A DNA stretch of 64,000 bases from positions 103,477 to 167,476 of the forward strand of contig NZ_JAFQSO010000014.1 of the NCBI RefSeq assembly GCF_017409525.1, read 5' to 3'. The notes beneath the pieces were generated by a model. It saw only the letters and a list, made by a program, of their open reading frames with translations, had not been told where the DNA came from and did no database searches. Both the position numbers and the translations under genes were made by a program. The first letter of the stretch is position 1; every line of letters begins with the position of its first letter. Shown one piece after another: positions 37,220-44,848 of this stretch. This DNA is from Methanobrevibacter sp. (GTDB lineage: Archaea; Methanobacteriota; Methanobacteria; Methanobacteriales; Methanobacteriaceae).

Positions 37220-38188
37220 ATGTTTTCGAATATCGGTGTTGTTGGTGCAGGTGCTATGGGAACAGCTATTTCCCAAACTATTTGTGAAAATACTCAAAAT
37301 GTTTTATTATATGCTAGGCGGGAAGAAATTGTTAATTCAATAAATAAAACTCATTTTAATAGGGATTATTTTCCAAATATTCGTTTAGAAGAAAATATTA
37401 TTGCTATTAATGATTTAAAAGAGTTAAAAGATGCTGAATTAATCTTTTTAACATTACCTTCATCTACGATTAGGGAAGTTTCCCGTAATTTAAAGGATAT
37501 TATTTCTGATGATTGTGTTCTTGTTAATACAGCAAAAGGTTTGGAAAAAGGATCTCAAAAAAGAATGAGTGAGGTTATTGAAGAAGAAATTGGCAGGTCT
37601 GCTGCAGTGTTGTCTGGACCCAATATTGCTTCTGAAATGGTTGAACGGACATTCTCTTCCGCATCTGTTGCATGTAAAAATAAAGAATACCTTGAAAAAG
37701 TTAATAAAGCATTGTCCACTTCTAAATTCAAAGTTTCTGCGAGTGATGATGTGATTGGCGTAGAATATTGTGGTGTTATTAAGAATGTAATTGCAATTTC
37801 ACAAGGGATTTGTGAAGGAATGAAAATAAATGATAATGCACGTTTTTCAGTATTTACAAAAACTTATAATGAAACAAAAGATTTAATTGAAAAATTTGGT
37901 GGGAATCGCAGTACTGTTGATGATTACTGCGGTTTTGGAGATATTATTACAGCTTCAACTTTAAATGTAAGTAGAAATCATACTTTAGGCGTTTTATATG
38001 GTCAAAAAATTGTTATTGACGAGAAGGAATCAGGAGTTCTTTTTGAAGGAAAAAACACAATCATTATAATGAAAGAATTATGCGAACAATATAATATTGA
38101 TTGTGCAACAGTTGATTTTACTTATGATGTAATTATTAATAGAATTAATCCAAAAAAAGCATTTGTAAAGTTTTGGGATAAATTATAA
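37220..38188 (+). CDS. gpsA: Glycerol-3-phosphate dehydrogenase-like (bacterial GpsA type)
   Basis: Bacterial GpsA reduces dihydroxyacetone phosphate to sn-glycerol-3-phosphate. The Rossmann loop GAGAMG (9-14), NTAKGLEKG, SGPNIASEM, the lysine region VEYCGVIKNVIAISQG and DDYCGFGDIITAS-x-SRN are all family hallmarks. Archaea make lipids from glycerol-1-phosphate with an unrelated enzyme, so a GpsA homologue here is unexpected and probably serves a surface polymer. Another phospho-ketose as substrate is possible. It sits between a LicD gene and the cytidylyltransferase gene (12-base gap). No strong RBS is visible. Confidence 0.88.
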   Translation: MFSNIGVVGAGAMGTAISQTICENTQNVLLYARREEIVNSINKTHFNRDYFPNIRLEENIIAINDLKELKDAELIFLTLPSSTIREVSRNLKDIISDDCVLVNTAKGLEKGSQKRMSEVIEEEIGRSAAVLSGPNIASEMVERTFSSASVACKNKEYLEKVNKALSTSKFKVSASDDVIGVEYCGVIKNVIAISQGICEGMKINDNARFSVFTKTYNETKDLIEKFGGNRSTVDDYCGFGDIITASTLNVSRNHTLGVLYGQKIVIDEKESGVLFEGKNTIIIMKELCEQYNIDCATVDFTYDVIINRINPKKAFVKFWDKL

Positions 38189-38200
38189 GGGGGATGTTTA

Positions 38201-38911
38201 ATGATTTGCGCAGCCATGTTAGCGGGAGGAATAGGAACTAGATTAGAACAAGGGAAACCTAAACAATTTGTTTATATTAATAATAAACCTATCCTTGTTC
38301 ATTCAGTAGAAAAATTCTTAAATGTTGCAAAATTTGATAAGATTATTGTTTCCTCTCCAAAAGAGTTTATTGGTGAAACAAAAGAATTAATTGAGGAACA
38401 TTTCCCAAAAAATGATAAACTTGTAGTTATTGAAGGTGGCTTAACTCGTAATGGAACCATTTTGAATTCTATTAAGTATATGAAAGACCAAAATTGCGAA
38501 AAAGATTCTATTTTAGTAACTCATGATGCATCAAGGATATTTGTATCTGAAAAACTAATTGAAGACAGTATTAAATATGCAATTGAAGTTGGTGCGGCTA
38601 GTGCAGTAATACCTGCTACAGATGTTATATTTGAATCTAAAGAAAAAGGAAAACTCACTGATATTCCATTAAGGAAATATCTACTTCATGCACAAACTCC
38701 GCAATCATTTAATATTGATAAATTCTTAGAAATTTACACAGATTTATCTGAGGATGAAATTGCTAAATTAGATGAGGCAATGATGCTTTTCTATTTAAGA
38801 AATGCGGATGTGAAGTTATTTCGGGGTGATCAAGGTAATTTTAAAATAACTCGTCCTTTTGATATTACCTTAGCAGAAGCTATTTTTAAAAATTCACATG
38901 CTTCTAAATAA
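38201..38911 (+). CDS. IspD/TarI-family CTP:phospho-alcohol cytidylyltransferase
   Basis: The N-terminal LAGGIGTRLEQGKPKQF (7-23) is the CTP-binding signature of IspD and TarI, and THDASR supplies the catalytic Asp/Arg region. IspD acts on methylerythritol phosphate, a pathway that methanogens lack (they use mevalonate, see 57-59 kb), so a TarI-like role making CDP-ribitol, CDP-glycerol or another CDP-alcohol is more likely. The length of 236 fits both. A good RBS (AAGGGGGATG) precedes the ATG. It closes the operon LicD-gpsA-cytidylyltransferase. Confidence 0.87.
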   Translation: MICAAMLAGGIGTRLEQGKPKQFVYINNKPILVHSVEKFLNVAKFDKIIVSSPKEFIGETKELIEEHFPKNDKLVVIEGGLTRNGTILNSIKYMKDQNCEKDSILVTHDASRIFVSEKLIEDSIKYAIEVGAASAVIPATDVIFESKEKGKLTDIPLRKYLLHAQTPQSFNIDKFLEIYTDLSEDEIAKLDEAMMLFYLRNADVKLFRGDQGNFKITRPFDITLAEAIFKNSHASK

Positions 38912-38949
38912 ATGTATTAAATGATGTAGTGGGATACATTTTTCTATTT

Positions 38950-39783
38950 TTAGTATTTTCCAAAATCAATTTCCTCTGGAGCAGGATTAAATCTGGATTC
39001 TTCTGGAGGTAACTCCATGTAATTGTTAAAATCCATCCTTAATATCTTATCATAATTATTAGGTATGTTCACTTCTAAATCTTCGAATTTTGCTTTTTTT
39101 ATAGGCAACCAATCGGTTTTAAAAGAAATGGGCATCAAATTTTCGGATGGGAAATCGCATACCTCTTCACAGTTTTCATATTGGTATTTGGAAAATGATT
39201 TCACGCATTTTTTCTTTATTGTGGATGGTGAGATAGGAATTATCTTTAATGTATAATATATTGTCTGTTGAACTAGTTCTTTTATTTTAGAATTGTTTTT
39301 AAATTTAAGTATGGAATACATTGTTAACTGGTTTAATGAAAAACATGTCCATCTATGGATGAACTTTTTAAATTTGTTATTTGGAACATTATCCAAAATA
39401 AAAATATCAAGGAAGATGTTTGGCGTATAATCAACTTGGTCAGCCCACCATTCCTTAAAAAGAGTATTTTTTAGCGTTAATCTTCCCCAGGTATAATGGT
39501 ATGTTTCCTCATTTAAAACATTAAAAAATCCATATTTTTCATCAATGTTCTTTTCAAAAATCTTATTTAATTTTTCAAAGTCTTCTCTAAACATGATTAC
39601 ATCAATATCGTCATCCCATGGAATGAATCCTTGATGTCTTATAGTTCCAAGCAAACTCCCGGCATACATAAAATAGGTTAAATCGTGTTCTTCACAAACT
39701 TCAATGAAATATTTAAAAAGTTTCATTTCGACTTGTTGTAAATGTTTCAATGTTTCGTCATCGTATCGTTTTGATTTAATCAT
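38950..39783 (-). CDS. LicD-family phosphotransferase
   Basis: A 277-residue LicD with AGSLLG (41-46), WDDDID (56-61), FREDFEKLN and IFLDIFILDNVP. It ends IDFGKY, like the LicDs at 36.3 and 42.3 kb, and shares the opening DDETLKHLQQVEMKLF with them, so the three are paralogues. It stands alone on the minus strand between two plus-strand operons. GAAGGA precedes the start. It could use the CDP-product of either cassette on a second acceptor. Confidence 0.9.
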   Translation of the reverse strand: MIKSKRYDDETLKHLQQVEMKLFKYFIEVCEEHDLTYFMYAGSLLGTIRHQGFIPWDDDIDVIMFREDFEKLNKIFEKNIDEKYGFFNVLNEETYHYTWGRLTLKNTLFKEWWADQVDYTPNIFLDIFILDNVPNNKFKKFIHRWTCFSLNQLTMYSILKFKNNSKIKELVQQTIYYTLKIIPISPSTIKKKCVKSFSKYQYENCEEVCDFPSENLMPISFKTDWLPIKKAKFEDLEVNIPNNYDKILRMDFNNYMELPPEESRFNPAPEEIDFGKY

Positions 39784-39932
39784 ATTATGTTCCTTCTATT
39801 TTTCGTTTTATTGATTAAATTAAATTTTAATAATTTAAATTATTATTGGAAATTTTTAAATATTTCTTTTTTTAGAATATATCTATATAAAATAATATAA
39901 ATTTTTTTTTAATGTATTAAGGAAGTCATTTT

Positions 39933-41012
39933 ATGTTAAATTTCACTGTTGGTCCTGTAATGAGTAGTGAGTCTGTTAGAAAAATTGGAGGTGAACAGAC
40001 TCCTTATTTTAGAAACGATGAATTTTCAAAAGTAATGATTGAAAATGAAGAACTGATGAAAGAGTTTGTATATTCTAGTGATGATTCAAGAGTAGTATTC
40101 ATTACTGGATCTGGCACCGCTTCTATGGAAACCACGGTTATGAATGTCTTTGATGAGAATGATAAGGTTTTAATTGTTAATGGAGGGGGTTTTGGTCAGA
40201 GATTTGTTGATTTATGTAATATTCACAATATTGCAAACGATGAGATAAAACTCGATTTTGGAAGTGATATTACAAAAGAAATTCTTGATTCATATTCAGA
40301 TAAAGGATATACTGGATTTTTAGTTAACATTTGTGAGACTAGCTCCGGAGTATATTATAATTTGGATTTGATAAGTGATTTTTGCAAAGAAAATAACATT
40401 TTCTTGGTTGTTGATGCTATTAGCTCATTTTTGGCCAATCCATTAAACATGCAAGAACAAAACATCGATGTTGTCATTACAGGTTCTCAAAAAGCTTTGG
40501 CTTGCCCTCCGGGTGTTTCTATTATTGTTTTGGGCCCCAATGCTTTAAAAAGGGTTGAAGATAATCAAGTCAAATCAATGTATTTTGACATAAAAGACAT
40601 GTTAAAAAATGGTGAAAGGGGTCAAACTCCATTTACTCCTGCAGTAGGTATATTATTGCAAATTAATCAAAGACTAAAAGAAATCGAATCTCAAGGTGGT
40701 GTAGAATCGGAGGTTGAAAGGATAAAAAGTCTAGCTGAAGATTTTAGAGATAGGATTTCTGATTTGCCATTGGAGATTAAAACAGAATCTCTATCCAATT
40801 CAGTTACTGCAATCTTTTGTAAAAGTGAAAATGCTTCTGTGATTGTGGATAAATTAAAATTAGAGTATAATATTTGGGTAAATCCAAATGGTGGAGATAT
40901 TAAAGATAAAATGTTTAGAGTGGGGCATATTGGTGATTTAACAATTGATGATAATGATAAATTAATCGATGCGTTACATGATTTAGAAAAACGAGGTATA
41001 CTTCATGATTAA
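39933..41012 (+). CDS. Class V aminotransferase (PhnW / alanine-glyoxylate aminotransferase-like)
   Basis: A PLP enzyme of fold type I. The start FTVGPVMSS, GSGTASMETTVMN phosphate-binding loop, CETSSGV, VDAISSF and the PLP lysine 187 in TGSQKALACPPG are visible. Closest families are 2-aminoethylphosphonate transaminase and serine/alanine-glyoxylate aminotransferases. No PEP mutase or phosphonopyruvate decarboxylase gene is in the window, so a phosphonate role is unsupported; making an amino-alcohol head group or amino-sugar-like alcohol is an inference. It overlaps the cytidylyltransferase-fusion gene by 8 bases. Confidence 0.86.
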   Translation: MLNFTVGPVMSSESVRKIGGEQTPYFRNDEFSKVMIENEELMKEFVYSSDDSRVVFITGSGTASMETTVMNVFDENDKVLIVNGGGFGQRFVDLCNIHNIANDEIKLDFGSDITKEILDSYSDKGYTGFLVNICETSSGVYYNLDLISDFCKENNIFLVVDAISSFLANPLNMQEQNIDVVITGSQKALACPPGVSIIVLGPNALKRVEDNQVKSMYFDIKDMLKNGERGQTPFTPAVGILLQINQRLKEIESQGGVESEVERIKSLAEDFRDRISDLPLEIKTESLSNSVTAIFCKSENASVIVDKLKLEYNIWVNPNGGDIKDKMFRVGHIGDLTIDDNDKLIDALHDLEKRGILHD

Positions 41013-42333
41013 GGTTATAACATATGGGACATATGATTTGTTCCATTATGGACATCAAAGATTGCTGGAACGAGCAAAGGAATTAGGGGATTATTTGATT
41101 GTTGGTGTTACTGCAGATGATTTTGACAAGCAAAGAGGTAAAATCAATGTAAAACAATCATTGATGGAAAGAATAGAATCTGTAAGAGCAACAGGGTTGG
41201 CCGATGAAATTGTCATTGAAGAATATGAAGGCCAGAAAATTGATGATATAAAAAGATTTGAAGTAGATATTTTCACTGTCGGGTCTGATTGGGTTGGACA
41301 CTTTGATTATCTTAAAGAATATTGTGATGTGGTTTATCTTGATAGGACTGAAGGTGTTTCAAGTTCGGATATCAGATCCAAGAACAGAAGTGTTAATTTA
41401 GGTCTTGTTGGTGAAGGAAATATCTTGAAAAAATTTTATGATGAATCTAAATTTGTTAATGGAATTGGAGTAAATGCAATTCTAATGGATAATGAAGAGG
41501 AAAGGAAATGCTATGAAAACGATGATTTAACATTTGCTGAGGATTATGATGAATTGTTAAACCTTGTTGATGCAGTTTATATTGTTTCTCATCCTACTAA
41601 ACATTATGCACAAATTAAAAAAGCATTAAATAAAGGTAAACATGTTTTATGCGAATCTCCTTTTGCATTAAAAAAGGGAGAGTATATTGAACTTGAAAAT
41701 TTAGCTTTTAAAAATGATTTAATATTGATGGACTCAATTAAAACTGCTTACTCTACTGCATATAATAGATTGTTGTTGTTGCTTAAAGGTGGAAAAATTG
41801 GTGACGTTTACTCTATTGATGCAACATGTACAAGTTTAAGGGAGTATGATGATAATTCTTGGAGTAGTATCACAGCATGGGCGCCAACAGCACTTTTACC
41901 GATTTTCCAAATTTTAGGCACTGATTATAAGAATAAATCAATTAACTCATTAATTTTAGAAGATAAACCAAATTTTGATTTATTTACAAAAATTGATTTT
42001 CAATATGAAAATGCTGTTGCATCAATTAAAGTTGCAAATGGCGTAAAATCCGAAGGAGAATTAATAATCTCAGGTTCTGAGGGGTATGCTTATGTTCCTG
42101 CTCCATGGTGGAAAACAGATTATTTTGAGTTAAGGTATGAAAACCAAGAAGACAATAAAAAGTATTTCTACCAGTTAGATGGTGAAGGAATAAGATATGA
42201 GCTTGTGGCATTTGCAAAATCGATTGAAATTGGAAAAAGTAATGCATACATAGATTTTGAAGTTTCAAAAGCAATTTGCAAGATAATGGAAGATTTTGAA
42301 AATAATGATGTAAATAGTATTAAGAAATACTGA
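41005..42333 (+). CDS. TagD-like cytidylyltransferase fused to a Gfo/Idh/MocA-like domain
   Basis: Residues 1-128 are a TagD/GCT-type nucleotidyltransferase: TYGTYDLFHYGHQ with HxGH at 14-17, VGVTADDFDKQRGK and the variant GVSSSDIR near 119-126 replacing ISTT-x-IR. From about 131 a Rossmann domain follows (LGLVGEGNI), then HPTKHYAQIKKALNKGKHVLCESP and a beta-sheet domain like Gfo/Idh/MocA oxidoreductases. The usual EKP lysine is replaced (ESP), so activity may differ or be lost. It likely makes a CDP-alcohol, perhaps CDP-glycerol, from a substrate handled by the second domain. It is coupled to the aminotransferase upstream and LicD downstream. Confidence 0.87.
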   Translation: MIKVITYGTYDLFHYGHQRLLERAKELGDYLIVGVTADDFDKQRGKINVKQSLMERIESVRATGLADEIVIEEYEGQKIDDIKRFEVDIFTVGSDWVGHFDYLKEYCDVVYLDRTEGVSSSDIRSKNRSVNLGLVGEGNILKKFYDESKFVNGIGVNAILMDNEEERKCYENDDLTFAEDYDELLNLVDAVYIVSHPTKHYAQIKKALNKGKHVLCESPFALKKGEYIELENLAFKNDLILMDSIKTAYSTAYNRLLLLLKGGKIGDVYSIDATCTSLREYDDNSWSSITAWAPTALLPIFQILGTDYKNKSINSLILEDKPNFDLFTKIDFQYENAVASIKVANGVKSEGELIISGSEGYAYVPAPWWKTDYFELRYENQEDNKKYFYQLDGEGIRYELVAFAKSIEIGKSNAYIDFEVSKAICKIMEDFENNDVNSIKKY

Positions 42334-42346
42334 CATTGGCGATAAG

Positions 42347-43162
42347 ATGGGTGATGGGGATAATCTTCAACATATTAAAGATGTTGAATTAATGATTTTG
42401 AGTGATTTTTCAAAAATTTGTGATGAAAATGATATTGAATATTATCTAATCTATGGAACCCAAATTGGTGCAATTAGACATCAGGGTTTCATTCCTTGGG
42501 ATGATGATGTTGATGTGCTTTTGTTTAGGAAAGACTATGAAAAATTTCTAAATGTAATGGAAGATAATCCTAATGAAAAATATACAATTTTTGATTCAAG
42601 ATATAATAGTGAATATTTCTTTCAATTTGGTAGAATGTCCTTGAATGATACATATTGGGCAGAGTATTGGGATGAACAGGTATCTTTTAAATTGGGGATT
42701 CATATAGATTTATTTATTTTGGATAATTTGCCAGATAATAAGTTTAAACGAAAATTATTTATTCAAAGATGTTATTATCTAGCAAGATTATATTCTATTT
42801 CTGTTTTGAAATTTGATAATTATTCAAAAGGAATGAATTTTATTTTAAATTGCGCACATAATTTATTAAATCTAATTAATATTACTCCCGGTTATTTCCA
42901 AAAAAAATTATCTAGGTTATTTAGAAAATATGAAAGTAGTAGTGGAGAATATGTCACTGATTTAACCTTGATGGAAAGGGTAACTTTTAAAAAAGATGAT
43001 TATAAACCTCCAAAAAAAATTAAATTTGAAAATCTAAATAGTTACATTCCTAATAATGATTTCAATACTTTAAATCCTATTTATGGTGATTATATGCAAC
43101 TTCCTCCTGAAGAAGAACGGGTTGCGCATGTTTTAAATGAAATAGATTTTGGTGAATATTAA
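42347..43162 (+). CDS. LicD-family phosphotransferase (cassette 2)
   Basis: A 271-residue LicD with YGTQIG at 36-41 (in place of the GGSLLG of its paralogues), WDDDVD at 51-56, LFRKDYEKFL and HIDLFILDNLP. It ends IDFGEY. It lies 13 bases after the cytidylyltransferase-fusion gene, making aminotransferase-cytidylyltransferase-LicD a unit. The altered glycine-loop residues suggest it may use a different CDP donor from cassette 1. Confidence 0.9.
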   Translation: MGDGDNLQHIKDVELMILSDFSKICDENDIEYYLIYGTQIGAIRHQGFIPWDDDVDVLLFRKDYEKFLNVMEDNPNEKYTIFDSRYNSEYFFQFGRMSLNDTYWAEYWDEQVSFKLGIHIDLFILDNLPDNKFKRKLFIQRCYYLARLYSISVLKFDNYSKGMNFILNCAHNLLNLINITPGYFQKKLSRLFRKYESSSGEYVTDLTLMERVTFKKDDYKPPKKIKFENLNSYIPNNDFNTLNPIYGDYMQLPPEEERVAHVLNEIDFGEY

Positions 43163-43265
43163 TTTGATAAGTTTATTGTAAATTATCTTTATCAACAATA
43201 TTTAAATAATTTTAATGGTCAATATCATAGTATATAGGTTATTAAAAACATTCGGTGGAGAGATT

Positions 43266-43973
43266 ATGTCTAGATTATATGGAGATAAGGAAGATATCAA
43301 TACAGATAAAGTAAAAGATTTCTTCAATAAAAGAGCAAATAAAGAGTTTGATAGTGATTTATCTATTGTATTATTCCAAGATAAGGAGAATTCCGAACAA
43401 AGGCACAAGGAAGAGAAAAAATTATTGTTCGAAAACATTGACATTGCTGGCAAGAAAGTCATTGAAATCGGCTGCGGAATCGGCAGATGGGCTGAGGCAT
43501 TACATGATAAGTGTGAGTCATTTTTAGGCCTTGATTTCTCGGAAGATCTCATTGAAATAGCTAATAATTCACAAAATTATGGTAACTGTAAGTTCCAGGT
43601 AATGTCAGCCACTGATATTAAAGTTGATGAGCTATTGATTGAACCCCCTTTTGATGTAGTTATTTTCAGTGGATTTCTGATGTACATTAATGATGGAGAC
43701 ATTGGAAAGATAATGGAGGAAGTCAATAAGATAGGTTCTGAAAACATGAAAATATTTGCAATGGAACCAATTTCATGTATGGAAACAAGACTGACTCTTA
43801 AGGATTTCTATTCTGAAGGTTTGGAATCAGATTATAGTGCTATTTACAGAACTGAAGATGAATACATTGAGGTTTTTAAAAAATTGAATTGCAATAATAT
43901 TTTTTCAGATGACATATTTAAAGATTTAAGCGATCATACAGAAACACAATATAAATTTTTCATTGTTGAATAA
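43266..43973 (+). CDS. Class I SAM-dependent methyltransferase
   Basis: The SAM-binding motif VIEIGCGIGRWAEAL, the acidic post-strand FLGLDFSEDL and PFDVVIFSGFLMYI indicate a Rossmann-type methyltransferase of 235 residues. ATG 43266 follows GGTGGAGAG; the frame is open to 43215 but lacks such a site. It lies about 100 bases after the cassette-2 LicD in the same direction and precedes a terminator, so methylation of the amino-alcohol or of the glycan (for example towards a methylated or choline-like group) is a natural but unproven idea. Confidence 0.85.
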   Translation: MSRLYGDKEDINTDKVKDFFNKRANKEFDSDLSIVLFQDKENSEQRHKEEKKLLFENIDIAGKKVIEIGCGIGRWAEALHDKCESFLGLDFSEDLIEIANNSQNYGNCKFQVMSATDIKVDELLIEPPFDVVIFSGFLMYINDGDIGKIMEEVNKIGSENMKIFAMEPISCMETRLTLKDFYSEGLESDYSAIYRTEDEYIEVFKKLNCNNIFSDDIFKDLSDHTETQYKFFIVE

Positions 43974-43987
43974 TATTTTTTTTTAAA

Positions 43988-44024
43988 ATGGTTAGGCATG
44001 TTCTAACCTTAAAACATTTTTTTT
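43988..44024 (+). terminator. Hairpin terminator closing the LicD island
   Basis: GGTTAG (43990-43995) pairs with CTAACC (44003-44008) around a 7-base loop, followed by an A-rich spacer and a run of eight Ts (44017-44024). Confidence 0.6.
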
Positions 44025-44063
44025 AGTTATATTACATAAATTAGATATAAAAATATAATATAA

Positions 44064-44336
44064 CTATTTATGATTTTGGAAAATAGGTATTAGTTTAGGT
44101 AAAAAATTATCAAAATTAAATTCATTATTTTGCTGATTTAATTGAGTGGTGTTTGTTTTGTTTGAATCATGATGAACTACACTACTGTTGGTTGTATTGT
44201 TTGAATCTTGATGAACTCCGTTACTGTTGTTTGTTTTTAAGGTAGGCTCAATACTTTCGCTATAATAAACCCCAGCAATTAAACCTAAAATACATAATAA
44301 AAACATGAGAAGTATCACGGTATCTTTCATATTCAT
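44064..44336 (-). CDS. Small membrane-anchored Asn/Thr/His-rich protein
   Basis: A 90-residue protein with one hydrophobic span (about 6-25, TVILLMFLLCILGLIAGVYY), then an external tail rich in Asn, Thr, Ser and His that contains an internal repeat (VHQDSNNTTNSS, VHHDSNKTNTT). The repeat is also visible in the DNA near 44160-44230. No family recognised. The tail may be N-glycosylated (several N-x-S/T). It starts ATG 44336 or 44330; no clear RBS. It faces the methyltransferase terminator and is not co-oriented with its neighbours. Confidence 0.6.
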   Translation of the reverse strand: MNMKDTVILLMFLLCILGLIAGVYYSESIEPTLKTNNSNGVHQDSNNTTNSSVVHHDSNKTNTTQLNQQNNEFNFDNFLPKLIPIFQNHK

Positions 44337-44466
44337 AATTTATAATATTGATTTTTTTGATATATAAATTAATAGAAAAGTATTTCAACGCTCATTTTCA
44401 TATACTAAAAGAAAGCTTAAATGAATTGAAATATTGCAAGCTTTATTGTAATGCAGTTTAGGATAC

Positions 44467-44766
44467 ATGGAATGGATAAACATGATTTTTAAAGATTTAT
44501 TAGAACATTTTAAAATAATTGAAGAATTTCCAGATTATTTGTCAAATCAAACGTTCAACGAGGTCTTTTTGGATGGTGATTTCTCAAAAACAGGCAAGGA
44601 GTATAAAATTGAAGTCACAACACGTCAGAATGTCACTCACCAGATGTTTATAAAACCGGGTGATGACTATCCTGTCATCATAATGTCCGTGCTTCCGAAC
44701 GGCTCCTTGAATGGCATGAAGTTTGGACAGACACAAAGTGATGTGAAATATATTAATGAATTGTAA
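44467..44766 (+). CDS. Hypothetical small protein
   Basis: A 99-residue soluble protein starting MEWINMIFKDLLEHFKIIEEF, with an internal ATG (44482) as an alternative start. The second half is beta-rich (YKIEVTTRQNVTHQMFIKPGDDYPVIIMSVLP). AGGA lies close to the first ATG. I do not recognise the family. It precedes purC by 82 bases and a TATA box in between (TTTATATAA near 44790), so it is probably a separate transcript. Confidence 0.6.
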   Translation: MEWINMIFKDLLEHFKIIEEFPDYLSNQTFNEVFLDGDFSKTGKEYKIEVTTRQNVTHQMFIKPGDDYPVIIMSVLPNGSLNGMKFGQTQSDVKYINEL

Positions 44767-44848
44767 AAACAGCTCTTTTTTTAACTACTTTTATATAATA
44801 TTTTAATCAAAAATTATAATATAATAATTTAATAATTTTGTTGATATC

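Noticed and set aside
38201..38911. IspD of the methylerythritol phosphate pathway
   Set aside because: The CTP-binding motif fits, but this organism carries mevalonate-pathway genes and the gene lies in a LicD/gpsA operon, so a TarI-like role is more plausible.
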